DNA of 64,000 nucleotides from Pseudonocardia benzenivorans CB1190 (GCF_000196675.2 NC_015312.1:2790001-2854000), one strand, 5' to 3'; shown: positions 18,409 through 27,859, counted from the stretch's first letter. Program-made: numbers and translations. The notes: generated from the sequence alone by a model not told the origin.

Positions 18409-20007
18409 TCAGTGCATCATGACGGGCGCGCCGGTGCCGGCCTCGTCGTCCTCCTCGAGCGGTTCGGGCTTGCGCTTGGGCAGCAGCGCCAGCGCGACGA
18501 CGAACGCGACGGCGACGAACGCGAGCGCCCACCAGAACGTCTGGCCGAACGCGGTCGCCTGGATCCCGAGGACCTGGGCCTGCACCTCGGGCGGCAGCGC
18601 GGCCAGCGCGGCCGGGTCGGCGGCGCCGGCCGCGGCCGGGCCGAACGCCTCGGTGAACTTGTTGGTCGCGATGACGTAGAGGATGACCGTCATCAGCGCG
18701 GTGCCGATCGAGGCGCCGACCTGCTGGGTGATGTTCAGCGTCGTGCTCGCGTTGGCGATCGAGCGGCGGCGCAGCGTCTGCAGGGCGCCGGTGAACGTCG
18801 GCATCATCGTGAAGCCCATGCCGACACCCATCACGAACAGGGCGATGCCCAGGTGCCAGTACGACGTGTCGGCCTGCAGCCCCGTCAGCCACCAGAACGA
18901 GCCGCCGATGATCGCCAGGCCGACCGGGACGATGCGGCCGACACCGGTGCGGTCGGCCAGCTGGCCGGCGATCGGCATCGCGAGCATGGCGCCGATGCCC
19001 TGCGGCGCGAGCAGCAGGCCGGTGTCGAGCGCGGTCTCGAAGCGGACCGTCTGCAGGTAGATGGGCAGCAGCAGCATGCCGCCGAACACTGCGATGATCA
19101 TCAGAATCATCGTGACGATCGAGGCCGAGAACACCTTGTTGGCGAACAGCCGCAGGTCGATCAGCGGCTGCGGGGTGCGCAGGGCGTGCCACACGAAGCC
19201 GACGAGCAGGACCGCGCCGACGGCCATCGGAGCGATGACCTGCGCGTGGCCGAAGCCGTGCTGCGAGCCGTACTCCGCGAAGCCGTAGATCAGCAGCGCG
19301 AGGCCGGGGGAGAGCAGCGCCAGCCCCAGGAGGTCGAGCTTGCCGGCGATGCCCTTGCCGTCGCGCGGCAGGATCCGCGCGGCCAGCAGCAGCCCGATGA
19401 CACCGATCGGCAGGTTGATGAAGAAGATCCAGCGCCACGAGAAGCTGTCGACGAGCCAGCCGCCGAGGATCGGGCCGCAGATCGGGCCGAGCAGCATCGG
19501 CACGCCGATGATCGACATCACGCGGCCGACGCGGTGCGGGCCGGCGGCGCGGGTCAGGATCGTCATGCCGACGGGCATGAGCATGCCGCCGCCCAGACCC
19601 TGCAGGACGCGGAAGACCAGCAGCGACGTGATGTCCCACGCGAGGCCGGCGAGCACGGAGCCCGTGACGAACAGCGCGATCGAGATCATGTAGATCCGCT
19701 TGGTGCCGAACCGGTCGCCGGCCCAGGCCGTGAGCGGGATGACGGTGGCCAGCGCCAGGGTGTAGCCGGTGGCGATCCACTGGATCGTGGTCAGCTCGAC
19801 GCCGAAGTCGCGCTGCAGCGTCGGGATGGCGACGCTGACCACGGTGACGTCGAGGATCGACATGATCGCGCCGATCACGACGACGGCGGCGATGGCGAGC
19901 ACCCCGCGGTCGAGCTTGTCCGAACCCGCCTCCGGGGCGGCCGCGGGAGCCGCGGGAGTCGGGTCCTCGGGCAGTGCGCTCTGCCCGGAGTCAGGGGTGG
20001 TCGACAT
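18409..20007 (-). CDS. DHA2-family (EmrB/QacA-type) MFS exporter
   Basis: A 532-aa, 14-span major facilitator drug:H+ antiporter. It shows the DHA2 signature LDVTVVSVAIPTLQ in the first helix, motif A-like GDRFGTKRIY after helix 2, and motif C-type GPICGPILGG in helix 5, plus a long C-terminal cytoplasmic tail with acidic residues. It sits directly upstream of a TetR gene. The promoter region (20008-20094) contains CTTAAGCGGAAGG near 20016-20028, a half-site resembling the palindromes at 2223 and 2376. The substrate is unknown. Confidence 0.9.
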   Translation of the reverse strand: MSTTPDSGQSALPEDPTPAAPAAAPEAGSDKLDRGVLAIAAVVVIGAIMSILDVTVVSVAIPTLQRDFGVELTTIQWIATGYTLALATVIPLTAWAGDRFGTKRIYMISIALFVTGSVLAGLAWDITSLLVFRVLQGLGGGMLMPVGMTILTRAAGPHRVGRVMSIIGVPMLLGPICGPILGGWLVDSFSWRWIFFINLPIGVIGLLLAARILPRDGKGIAGKLDLLGLALLSPGLALLIYGFAEYGSQHGFGHAQVIAPMAVGAVLLVGFVWHALRTPQPLIDLRLFANKVFSASIVTMILMIIAVFGGMLLLPIYLQTVRFETALDTGLLLAPQGIGAMLAMPIAGQLADRTGVGRIVPVGLAIIGGSFWWLTGLQADTSYWHLGIALFVMGVGMGFTMMPTFTGALQTLRRRSIANASTTLNITQQVGASIGTALMTVILYVIATNKFTEAFGPAAAGAADPAALAALPPEVQAQVLGIQATAFGQTFWWALAFVAVAFVVALALLPKRKPEPLEEDDEAGTGAPVMMH

Positions 20008-20094
20008 GGTCTCCTCTTAAGCGGAAGGACTCTCTCCGGATGGACCGTAGCGGGATCGGGTGATGCGCGGCCAACCGGTTTTCGGTGGCCTCGA

Positions 20095-21684
20095 TCACGC
20101 TTCGACGATGCAGCCGTCGCGAGCGGGTACAGGATCGGGCTCGGGTGAGCCGGACGTGGCCGGCCGGTCACGCAGGGCGACTGCGGCGACGACGGCGATC
20201 AGCGCGGCGACGACGGCGGCGACGCCCGAGGTCAGCTGCAGTCCGGCCACGAACGAGGCACGCGCCGTCGCGAGCAGCGCCTCGGCCGTCGGTCCCGGCA
20301 GCCCGCCTGCCACGGCGACGGCGCCGCCGAGGGTGTCGCGGGCCGCGGCGGCGGCGTCGGCGGGCAGCCCCACCGGCAGCCCCGACGCCACGCCCGCACG
20401 GTAGAGGGCGGCACCGACACTTCCGAGGGCCGCGATGCCCAGCGCGCCGCCGAGCTCTGCCGCCGTCTCCGAGACCCCCGACGCCGCACCGGCCTTCTCC
20501 GCGGGCGCCGACCCGACGACCAGCTCCGTCGTCAGGCCGAAGACCGGACCCATGCCGACCGCCACGACCACCGAGGCCACGACCAGCACCGTCAGGCCGT
20601 GGTCGACGGCGACGAGGGTGAGCAGGCCCAGGCCCACCGCGGCACCCGCCAGGCCGACCGCGACGACCGTCGCGGGCCGGAACCGGGCGACGACGCGCGG
20701 CCCCGCCTGCGATGCGATCACGAACGCGACCGCCGACGGCAGCGACCACAGTCCCGCCACCAGCGGCGACAGCCCGACGACGAGCTGCAGGTACTGCCCG
20801 ACGAACAGGAAGTAGCCGACCATCACGAAGATCGCCGTGAAGTTGACGACGAGGGCGCTGCGGAACGTGCGGATGCCGAACAACCGCACGTCGATCATCG
20901 GGTCGGCGAGGCGGCGCTGCCGCCGCGTCCACAGCACCCCGACGACCACGCCGCCGACGACCGCCGCCGACGAGGTCACCGTCACGCCGTCCTGGACGAG
21001 CTGCTTGACCCCGTAGACGACCGCGAGCAGCGCGGTGACCGACATGCCGACACTGAGCAGGTCCAGCCGGCCGGCGCCCGGGTCGCGGTACTCGGGCAGC
21101 ACCTTCGGGCCGAGCACGAGCAGCGCGCCCATCACCGGAAGGGTCAGCAGGAACACCGCGCCCCACCAGAACCGCTCCAGCACGAGGCCGCCCAGTACCG
21201 GGCCGACGGCGCTGCCCGCGGAGAACGCGCCGATCCAGATGCCGACGGCCCGCGAGCGCTGCCGCGGGTCGGGGAACATCGCGAAGATCAGCGACAGCGT
21301 CGACGGCGCCACCGTCGCGCCCGCGAGGCCCAGCAGCGCGCGGCTGACGATCAGCATCTCCGGTGTCGTCGAGAACGCGGCGAGGACCGAGACGGCGCCG
21401 AACGCGGCGGCGCCGACGAGCAGCAGCCGGCGCCGGCCGATCCGGTCGCCGAGGGTGCCCATCGTGACGAGCGCACCGGCCACCATGAAGCCGTAGACGT
21501 CGATGATCCACAGCAGCTGGGTGCTGCTGGGGCGCAGGTCCTCGCTCAGCCGGGGCACCGCGAGGTGCAGCACGGTGAGGTCCATGACGTAGAGCAGGCA
21601 GGCCAGCGACAGCACCGCCAGGCCGATCCACTCGCGCCGGCCGGCGCGGCGTGGCGCTGTCGGGGCGTCCGGGGTGGTGTGCAT
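20095..21684 (-). CDS. DHA2-family (SmvA/QacA-like) MFS exporter
   Basis: A 529-aa multidrug exporter of the 14-span DHA2 family: MDLTVLHLAVPRLSEDL in helix 1, GDRIGRRRLLL as motif A, and AVGPVLGG as motif C. It is only distantly similar to the neighbouring exporter and closer to the SmvA/QacA branch (quaternary ammonium and methyl viologen exporters). It is preceded by its own 100-bp spacer and lacks an adjacent dedicated regulator other than the TetR gene two genes downstream on the same strand. Confidence 0.9.
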   Translation of the reverse strand: MHTTPDAPTAPRRAGRREWIGLAVLSLACLLYVMDLTVLHLAVPRLSEDLRPSSTQLLWIIDVYGFMVAGALVTMGTLGDRIGRRRLLLVGAAAFGAVSVLAAFSTTPEMLIVSRALLGLAGATVAPSTLSLIFAMFPDPRQRSRAVGIWIGAFSAGSAVGPVLGGLVLERFWWGAVFLLTLPVMGALLVLGPKVLPEYRDPGAGRLDLLSVGMSVTALLAVVYGVKQLVQDGVTVTSSAAVVGGVVVGVLWTRRQRRLADPMIDVRLFGIRTFRSALVVNFTAIFVMVGYFLFVGQYLQLVVGLSPLVAGLWSLPSAVAFVIASQAGPRVVARFRPATVVAVGLAGAAVGLGLLTLVAVDHGLTVLVVASVVVAVGMGPVFGLTTELVVGSAPAEKAGAASGVSETAAELGGALGIAALGSVGAALYRAGVASGLPVGLPADAAAAARDTLGGAVAVAGGLPGPTAEALLATARASFVAGLQLTSGVAAVVAALIAVVAAVALRDRPATSGSPEPDPVPARDGCIVEA

Positions 21685-21786
21685 GGCGGCGGTCCTTCGG
21701 AGCGGGCGACGGTGTCACCAGCTCTGACGCCCCCCGCCCCCGCAACTCATCGCCCCGGCCGGCACCGGTTCGCCGGCGCCCCGTGG

Positions 21787-22500
21787 TCAGTGGCCCCGCG
21801 CGGTGCGGCGCAACGTCAGCAGCTGCTCGTGGAAGCCGCCGATGCGGCGCTCCCGGTCGACGAGGTGCACCTCGAGGATCCAGTGGCACCGCCGGCCGGA
21901 CCTGTCGGTGCGCCGCATGGGGTTCGGGTTGCCCGGAGCGATGTAGCTCTCGATCCGCGCACCGTCGACGAGCTCGTGCGGGAACTCGCCGACGAGGTGC
22001 CCGCTGTGCGCGCCGCCGAACTCCCAGCCGGCCTCGGTGGCCAGTTGGCAGACGTGCGCGTACAGCTCGGCCCCGGTGACGTCGGGACGGTCGTCGAACC
22101 ACGCGGCCGCGGCGTCGAAGATCCGCGGGAGGTCGTCGCGCAGGCGGTGTTTCACGGGGTCGTCGCCGAGGACGTAGGTGCGGCCGAAGTCGGCCTCCCA
22201 CTCGGCGAAGATCGGCCCGAGGTCGAGGAAGACGATGTCGTCGTCGGTGAGGGTGCGGTCCGGCGGGTTCGCCCGGTAGGGCGCCAACGTGTTCAGACCC
22301 GAGCGCACGACGCGCTTGTGCCAGTGCCTGCCGACGCCGAACAGGTCGGCGGCGAGGTCGCGCACCCGGTCGCTCACGACGGACTCCGCCACGCCGGGCT
22401 CGATCAGGCCGCGGCGGGCGACCTCGTCGAACAGCTGCTCGGCCTTGTCCTCCGCGGCGACCAGCTCGGCCGCGCGGACGTCCTCGTCGATCCCGCTCAC
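21787..22500 (-). CDS. M24-family metallopeptidase-like protein
   Basis: A 237-aa protein with the pita-bread fold pattern of M24 aminopeptidases/creatinases. Metal-ligand-type residues are visible in FLDLGPIFAEWEADFGRTY (Asp then Asp-x-Gly region), GGAHSGHLVGEFPHE (His) and ILEVHLVDRER and GGFHEQL (Glu residues). It is shorter than full creatinase and corresponds to the catalytic domain alone. Substrate unknown; could be a dipeptidase or a non-peptidase relative. The gene stands alone on the minus strand between the exporter and a HAD enzyme. Confidence 0.75.
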   Translation of the reverse strand: MSGIDEDVRAAELVAAEDKAEQLFDEVARRGLIEPGVAESVVSDRVRDLAADLFGVGRHWHKRVVRSGLNTLAPYRANPPDRTLTDDDIVFLDLGPIFAEWEADFGRTYVLGDDPVKHRLRDDLPRIFDAAAAWFDDRPDVTGAELYAHVCQLATEAGWEFGGAHSGHLVGEFPHELVDGARIESYIAPGNPNPMRRTDRSGRRCHWILEVHLVDRERRIGGFHEQLLTLRRTARGH

Positions 22501-22535
22501 GCCCCGAGTCTAGGGACGCGGGCCCGGTCCGCGGC

Positions 22536-23225
22536 TCACGCGGGCAGGTCCAGCAGGCCCGCGACGACGCCGTCGAGCTGCTGTGCCGTGACGTGCGGGG
22601 GCAGCACGGTGTCGGGTACCCGGCCCTCCAGGCGCAGCGCCAGCCCGCCGAGCAGGCCCGCTGACATCGCGCCGTGCACGTCCCACGAGTGCACCGCGAC
22701 CAGCGCCGTCGCCGCGGGGTCCGAGCCGACCTGCGCGCACGCCCACTCGTACACCCGGGCGGGCGGCTTGAACGAGCCCAGCACCTCGCAGGAGTGCACC
22801 CCGGCGAGCAGGTCGCGGGCCCCGGCCGCGGTCAGCGCGCTCTCGGCCGCCGCGGCCGAGCCGTGGGTGAACGCGTGGGCGGGGACGCCGGCGTCGGCGA
22901 GCAGCCGCAGCGCGGGCAGCAGGTCAGGCTGGGCGGGCAGCGTCGCGAAGCCGTCGAGGACGTGCCCGACCTGCGCGTCGGTGAGATCGACCCCGGAGGT
23001 GCGGCGCAACATGTCCGCGGCGACCGCGCGGAACGGGGGCGCCCCGCCGGCGAGGGTCATCGCCATGCCCTGGTGGATCAGCCGCGCGAAGAAGAGGTCG
23101 ACGTCCGAGGCCGGACGGCCGATCGCGGCGAACCGTTCCGCCAGTCCCTCGAGCTGCAGGCACGTCTCGAAGACGTCGAAGAGCACGAGCTCGGGGCGGC
23201 GCGCGGGTGCGGGTGAGGAGGTCAT
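22536..23225 (-). CDS. HAD-superfamily enzyme, haloacid dehalogenase type II-like
   Basis: A 229-aa HAD hydrolase. The nucleophile motif is VLFDVFET near residues 14-21, motif II is AFTHGS (Thr/Ser), motif III lysine is in LGSFKPPARVYEWA, and motif IV is VHSWDVHGA. The spacing and the long helical cap between motifs I and II fit the L-2-haloacid dehalogenase subgroup, but dehalogenase specificity is not proven by motifs. I choose the ATG at 23225 (AGGA about 10 nt upstream) rather than an ATG 15 nt further upstream with no ribosome site. Confidence 0.82.
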   Translation of the reverse strand: MTSSPAPARRPELVLFDVFETCLQLEGLAERFAAIGRPASDVDLFFARLIHQGMAMTLAGGAPPFRAVAADMLRRTSGVDLTDAQVGHVLDGFATLPAQPDLLPALRLLADAGVPAHAFTHGSAAAAESALTAAGARDLLAGVHSCEVLGSFKPPARVYEWACAQVGSDPAATALVAVHSWDVHGAMSAGLLGGLALRLEGRVPDTVLPPHVTAQQLDGVVAGLLDLPA

Positions 23226-23346
23226 GCCCCGATCCTGCACCGCGCGCCGTCCACGGGTCGTGCGGTACCGCCGCGGTGCACGGGAGCGCTCCCATCACCG
23301 CGTGCGGACGCAGGCGCGCGCCGCGCCCGGCGGCGAGCATCGGGGG

Positions 23347-23926
23347 ATGGAGCAACGATCGCAGGTCGTCCTCGTCACCGGCGCCGCGCGCGGGATCGGC
23401 CTCGCGCTCGCGCGCGGCTTCCTCGCGGCGGGCGACGCCGTCGTCGCGGCCGACCGGGACTGGGCCGGGGCGCCGGGGGCGGCGGCCGAGCTGGAGTCGG
23501 CGGGGAACGCGCTGGTCACCGGGATCGACATCACCGACGCCGTGGCCGTCGACGCCGCCGTCGGTGCCGCGCTGGACCGGTACGGCCGGCTGGACGTGTG
23601 CGTCAACAACGTCGCGCTGCGCCAGCGCGACCTGTTCCGCGGACCTCGCGCCCGACCGGATCGCGGTCAACGTCGTCTTCCCGGGCCCGACGCGCACGAC
23701 CGGGTCCGACGAGATGGCCACCGCCCGCGCGGCGACGGGGTTCGTCAACGAACCGATGCTGCGTCCCGAGCACGTCGTGCCGGCAACCGTGCACCTGGCT
23801 GCGTCCCGTCCGCCCAGCGGCGTCACCGGCTGCGCCGTGCTGGCCCCGGACTGGAACGCGCGCAACGGCTTCGGCGACGAGACCCGCTGGCTCGCCGCCG
23901 AGCCCGCCCGGGGTGACCGCAGCTAG
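23347..23926 (+). pseudogene. SDR pseudogene with internal deletion and frameshift
   Basis: The first about 98 codons (from ATG 23347) encode a normal short-chain dehydrogenase N-terminus: TGAARGIG cofactor motif, an acidic residue after beta 2 (AADRD) and CVNNVALRQRDLF. At about 23640 the reading jumps to another frame encoding a typical SDR C-terminus (LAPDRIAVNVVFPGPTRTTG through TGCAVLAPDWNARNGFG) ending at TAG 23924. The whole central part, including the catalytic Ser and Tyr-x-x-x-Lys, is missing (about 60-80 codons). The gene is therefore an internally deleted, frameshifted remnant. Its stop overlaps the stop of the convergent CoA-transferase gene. Confidence 0.85.
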
Positions 23927-25173
23927 ACGACGCCCGCGGCCTTCAGCTGCGCGATCCGCTCGTCGGACATCCCGCCGAACGAGCGCAGCAGCATCTCGGT
24001 GTGCTCGCCCACCCGTGGCGCGACCCCGCGCGCGTCGGCCGGCGTGAGGCCCAGCTTGATCGGCGTGCCGAGCATCCGCAGCTCGCCGAGCCCCGGGTAC
24101 TCCACGTCGACGATCATGTCGCGGGCCGCGGTGTGCGGGTCGGCGACGATCTCGTCGACGGTCTTGATCGCCGACAGCGGGACGTGGTCGGCGGCCATCT
24201 CCTCGAGCTCGGCCTTCGTCCGCCCGGCGAACCAGCCCCGCAGCAGCGGGTGCACGCGCTCCTCGTAGACCGTCGCGTCGAACCGCTTGGCCATGGTGTC
24301 GATCTCGGGGTCGTCCGCGAGCTCGGGCTGCCCGAACATCGCGCAGGTCAGCCGCCAGAACTTGTCGGTGTAGCCGCCGAAGAAGACGTACCCGTCGGCA
24401 CACGGGTAGAGCTCGTAGGGCCGGACGAAGGGGTGCGCGTTGCCCAGCGGCGAGGCGATCTTCTTCTCGACGGTGTAGGACACCACCGAACTCTCCGTCA
24501 GCGTCATGACCGAGTCCTGCTGGGAGACGTCGACGAGCTGGCCCTCACCGGTGTGCTCGGCGTGTCGCAGCGCGGCGAGGGTGCCGATCACGGCGTACAT
24601 CGTCGCGGCCATGTCGCCGATGATCGTGCCGACCCGCACCGGCGGGCGGTCCGGGTAGCCGTTCTGCGCCCACAGCCCGCCGGTCGCCTGCGCGCTGTTG
24701 TCGTAGGCGGGCCGGCGCCGGTAGGGACCGGTCTGCCCGTAGCCGGAGATGGCGGTGTAGACCAGCCGCGGGTTGACCGCACGCAGGTTCGCCTCGCCGA
24801 CACCGAGCTTGTCCATCACGCCCGCGCGGAAGTTCTCGACGAGGACGTCGGAGCGGGCGACGAGCTCGCGCAGCACCTCCTTGCCCTCCTCCGAGGACAG
24901 GTCGAGGGTCAGTCCGAGCTTGTGCCGGTTGTACTGCGCGAAGTAGGCGCTGAACCGGGAGTCCTCGTCGTCGGCGTTGCCGACGAACGGCGGGAAGTCC
25001 CGCGCGTAGTCGGGCTCCTTGGGGTTCTCGATCTTGATGACGGTGGCGCCGAGATCGGCCAGGATCATCGAGCAGAACGGACCCGCGACGACGCGCGTGA
25101 TGTCGAGCACCACGACTCCCGACAACGGCCGGCGGCTGTTCGCCGAATCCGGATCGGTTGCGCTGCTGTCCAT
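23923..25173 (-). CDS. Family III CoA-transferase (CaiB/BaiF)
   Basis: A 416-aa CoA-transferase of the CaiB/BaiF family, which moves CoA between carboxylic acids through an aspartyl-CoA intermediate. Visible signatures are LDITRVVAGPFCSMILADLGATVIK at the N-terminus (of which ADLGATVIKIE is the hallmark), LGLTLDLSSEEGK, VENFRAGVMDKLG, SGYGQTGPY and VGTIIGDMAATMY, the last with the probable active-site Asp. It is divergently arranged with the PucR-type regulator of the neighbouring ketone-carboxylase genes, so it may activate or recycle an acid product of that pathway. Substrate unknown. Confidence 0.9.
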   Translation of the reverse strand: MDSSATDPDSANSRRPLSGVVVLDITRVVAGPFCSMILADLGATVIKIENPKEPDYARDFPPFVGNADDEDSRFSAYFAQYNRHKLGLTLDLSSEEGKEVLRELVARSDVLVENFRAGVMDKLGVGEANLRAVNPRLVYTAISGYGQTGPYRRRPAYDNSAQATGGLWAQNGYPDRPPVRVGTIIGDMAATMYAVIGTLAALRHAEHTGEGQLVDVSQQDSVMTLTESSVVSYTVEKKIASPLGNAHPFVRPYELYPCADGYVFFGGYTDKFWRLTCAMFGQPELADDPEIDTMAKRFDATVYEERVHPLLRGWFAGRTKAELEEMAADHVPLSAIKTVDEIVADPHTAARDMIVDVEYPGLGELRMLGTPIKLGLTPADARGVAPRVGEHTEMLLRSFGGMSDERIAQLKAAGVV

Positions 25174-25290
25174 CCTGCCTCCGCTCAGCTCGTGATTTCC
25201 GACCTGACGACCGGGTCACCGTACGGGCGGGCGCGGAGCCGGGAGTATGGGTGATCCGCCCATAGCTCCACGCCTTCAGGTGGGTCCTCT
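25174..25290. promoter_or_regulatory. Divergent promoter region with TATGGG/CCCATA inverted repeat
   Basis: A 117-bp spacer between the CoA-transferase (leftward) and the PucR-type regulator (rightward). It contains a GGAG-TATGGG ... CCCATA-G-CTCC inverted repeat (25242-25268; core arms 25246-25251 and 25259-25264) and, overlapping the regulator start, CTGTG ... CACAG. The first is a plausible operator for the adjacent regulator. Confidence 0.45.
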
Positions 25291-27351
25291 GTGTCGCGGC
25301 GCACAGATGTGTGTCAGATTGAGGGCGGAACCACCGACCGCGCGGAGGCGACGTTGCCACTCTCGGGGACCGTCCGGCAGGCCGACCCGACGCAGCCCAG
25401 GCTGCCCGAACCGATCACCGGCCGCGACATCGCGGCCCGCCAACGGATGTCCGTCGACGGCGTACTGGCGCTGCTGCGCACGATCCGCGCCGACGCGGGC
25501 CCGGCCCGCGGCGTCGCGGGCCTGCTCGCCCACGAGGACCTGCGGGCCGACGTGCTGGCCCTGCTCGAGGACGAGGTCCTGCGGGTGCAGGCCACGGTCA
25601 CCCGGCTGGCCCGGCGCGAGCACGAGCTCTCGGCCCTCTTCTCCTCCGCACGCGAGCTCGCCGAGGAGCGCGAACCCGCGCTGCTGCTGCGCCGGCTGGT
25701 GCAGCGGGCGTTCGACCTCATCGGCACCGACGTCGCCTACGTGGCCTCGTTCGAGCAGCCGAGCGGCGTGCTGATGATCCGCGAGGCGGTCGGTTCGGTG
25801 ACGCCGGAGCTGATGGGCGTGCGGGTGCCGCCTGGCAAGGGCCTGGCGATGAAGGTCGCGCAGAGCCGCGCGGCGTTCCGCAGCACCCGCTACATGACCG
25901 ATCACGGCATCGAGCACGACGACGAGGTCGACGCGGTGATCGCCGGCGAGGGCATCGTCTCGATGGTCGGGGTGCCGATGCTCGCGGGCGACGAGGTCCT
26001 GGGCGTGCTCGTCGCGGCGAACCGCTCGCTGCGCACGTTCACCACCGAGGAGATCGCGCTGCTGTCGGCCTTCGCCGACCACGCGTCGGTGGTGCTGCAG
26101 ACGGCGCGGCGGCTCGACGAGGCCGTCGCCTCCGCCGCCGCGGCCGAGAGCGCCTGCGCGGAGCTGACCCGCCAGACCGCCGCGATGGAGCGCACCGCGG
26201 CCGTCCACTCCGAGCTGACCGCCGCGGTGCTGCGCGGTGGCAGCGCCGAGGAGGTCGCCGGGATCCTCGGCGGGGTGCTGCGCCGGCGCGTGCGCATCCT
26301 CGACCGCCGTGGCACCCCGCTGGCCGACTCCGCGGGCGCGGCCGTCGTCGACGAACCGGTCGAGGACGGCGACCGGCCGGGCTTCCCGGGTCCGATCGCC
26401 GCGGCGCTGCGGGAGAGCAGGCGGACCGGCCAGTGCGTCCCCGTGCACGAGCCCGGTTCGGGGCTCGCCGTCGCCGTCGTGGCGGGGGAGTCGCTGATGG
26501 GCGCGATCCTCGTCCACGACGGCGAGATCGCGCTGACCCCGGCCGACCGGCGGACCGTCGAACGGGCCAGCCAGATCGTCGCACTGCTGACGCTGCGCCA
26601 GGAGGCCGTGGCCGACGCCGAGGAACGGGTGCGCGGGGAGCTGGTGTCCGACCTGCTCGGCGCCCGCTCGGTCTACCGGCACGAGCTGCTGCTGCGGGCC
26701 CGCTCGCGCGGCATCCGGATCGACGACCTGCGCACGCCCGTCGTCGTCACCGTCGATCCCGAGTACCGCCGGGCGGCCCTGCGCGCGGCCCACGACATCG
26801 CCCCGGCTGCCCTCGCGGGCGAGCACGAGGGCAGCGTCGTCGTCCTGCTCCCCGACAACCCGTCCGAGGCGGCCGAGCTGGTCCGGGCCCGGATCGCGGC
26901 GACGCTGGGCGCCCCGGTGCTCGTCGTCGCGGGGCCCGCAGGATCGCCCGAGTCGCTCGCCGACCGCTTCGACCTCGCCCGGCGCTGCGCGCGGCTGCTG
27001 GTGGGGCTGGGCCGCACCGACACCGCCGCCACGACCGACGGCTACGCGCCCTACCTGGCGCTGTTCGGGTCCGGCCGCGAGGACCTCGGCGCCTTCATCG
27101 AGCAGACGCTGGGGCCCGTCATCGCCTGGGACGCCGAGCGCGGCACCGAGCTCATCGCGACGCTGCTCGGCTTCATCGAGGCGAACGCGAGCCCGACGCG
27201 GACCGCGCGCAACCTCGGCCTGCACACGAACACCGTGCTGCAGCGGCTCGACCGGATCACGACGCTGCTCGGCGAGGCGTGGCGTGACCCCGAACCACTC
27301 TTCCGGATCTCCATCGCGGCGCGGCTCCACCAGCTCTCCGGCGCTGTGTGA
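25291..27351 (+). CDS. GAF-domain PucR/CdaR-family transcriptional regulator
   Basis: A 686-aa regulator. An N-terminal helical region is followed by a GAF sensor domain (about residues 115-275, including FDLIGTDVAYVASF and GVPMLAGDEVLGVLVAANR). Then comes a PucR/CdaR-type GGDEF-like middle region, and a C-terminal PucR helix-turn-helix (ANASPTRTARNLGLHTNTVLQ and following, about 630-665). Regulators of this build often sit beside ketone, alcohol or acid catabolic genes and act as activators. The GTG at 25291 has AGGTGG upstream with about 7-nt spacing; a later start is possible. It precedes the HyuAB-type operon, which it probably controls. Confidence 0.88.
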   Translation: MSRRTDVCQIEGGTTDRAEATLPLSGTVRQADPTQPRLPEPITGRDIAARQRMSVDGVLALLRTIRADAGPARGVAGLLAHEDLRADVLALLEDEVLRVQATVTRLARREHELSALFSSARELAEEREPALLLRRLVQRAFDLIGTDVAYVASFEQPSGVLMIREAVGSVTPELMGVRVPPGKGLAMKVAQSRAAFRSTRYMTDHGIEHDDEVDAVIAGEGIVSMVGVPMLAGDEVLGVLVAANRSLRTFTTEEIALLSAFADHASVVLQTARRLDEAVASAAAAESACAELTRQTAAMERTAAVHSELTAAVLRGGSAEEVAGILGGVLRRRVRILDRRGTPLADSAGAAVVDEPVEDGDRPGFPGPIAAALRESRRTGQCVPVHEPGSGLAVAVVAGESLMGAILVHDGEIALTPADRRTVERASQIVALLTLRQEAVADAEERVRGELVSDLLGARSVYRHELLLRARSRGIRIDDLRTPVVVTVDPEYRRAALRAAHDIAPAALAGEHEGSVVVLLPDNPSEAAELVRARIAATLGAPVLVVAGPAGSPESLADRFDLARRCARLLVGLGRTDTAATTDGYAPYLALFGSGREDLGAFIEQTLGPVIAWDAERGTELIATLLGFIEANASPTRTARNLGLHTNTVLQRLDRITTLLGEAWRDPEPLFRISIAARLHQLSGAV

Positions 27352-27579
27352 ACGACGATTCCCCTGGTGGGGGCGCACCATGGGGAATGAGCCCACTCAT
27401 TCCGGCTCATCTGTGGTGGATCGGCCCATGGCCGGGTCGGACGCCGTCGCCATATGGTCCGGCTCACACGGCGTTCTGCCTGGCACGTGTCGTCTCTGCC
27501 GGGCCGGGGCTGCCGACGACAGAAGAGAACGACGACTCACCACGGAGTCGACAGGGTCGTACGACAACAGGAGGACGAC
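27352..27579. promoter_or_regulatory. Upstream region of the HyuAB-type operon with two inverted repeats
   Basis: This 228-bp spacer begins with a strong hairpin, ATTCCCC-TGGTG ... CACCA-T-GGGGAAT (27358-27388), which may terminate the regulator transcript. It is followed immediately by ATGAGCC ... GGCTCAT (27387-27393 and 27404-27410), a 7-bp perfect inverted repeat that looks like an operator. The ribosome site of the next gene (AGGAGG, 27569-27574) ends the region. Confidence 0.5.
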
Positions 27580-27831
27580 GTGACAGACGGACCCACTCCG
27601 GCCCCCGGGCTCAGCGTCGAGCGCGAGGACGTCTCCGAGGAGGAGCTCCGTGAGCTGGGGGTCGACACCTCCGGGGCGCCCGCCTCGGACTTCAAGCGGT
27701 ATCCCGTGCTCTCCGAGGGCGGCTGGTACATCGTCATCAAGAACCAGAAGACGATGGAGACCGTCCACAAGGAGAAGTGGACCCTGCTGGGCCCGGTCAA
27801 GCTGGTGACCGACGGCCTCCACATCGCCTGA
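27580..27831 (+). CDS. Small protein, candidate third subunit of a HyuAB-type carboxylase
   Basis: An 83-aa acidic protein starting at GTG 27580 behind a consensus AGGAGG. The first half is disordered and acidic (SVEREDVSEEELRELGVD) and the second half looks like a small beta domain (RYPVLSEGGWYIVIKNQKTM, VHKEKWTLLGPVKL). It lies 28 bp upstream of hyuA and is certainly in the same operon. Acetone and acetophenone carboxylases contain a small extra subunit besides the HyuA- and HyuB-like ones; this could be the equivalent, but I cannot establish homology by eye. Confidence 0.65.
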   Translation: MTDGPTPAPGLSVEREDVSEEELRELGVDTSGAPASDFKRYPVLSEGGWYIVIKNQKTMETVHKEKWTLLGPVKLVTDGLHIA

Positions 27832-27859
27832 CGGCCACGACGAGAAGGAGCGACATCTC

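Noticed and set aside
18409..21684. Antibiotic biosynthesis cluster around the two DHA2 exporters
   Set aside because: No synthase, synthetase or tailoring genes are present between 17.6 and 25 kb; these are stand-alone exporters.
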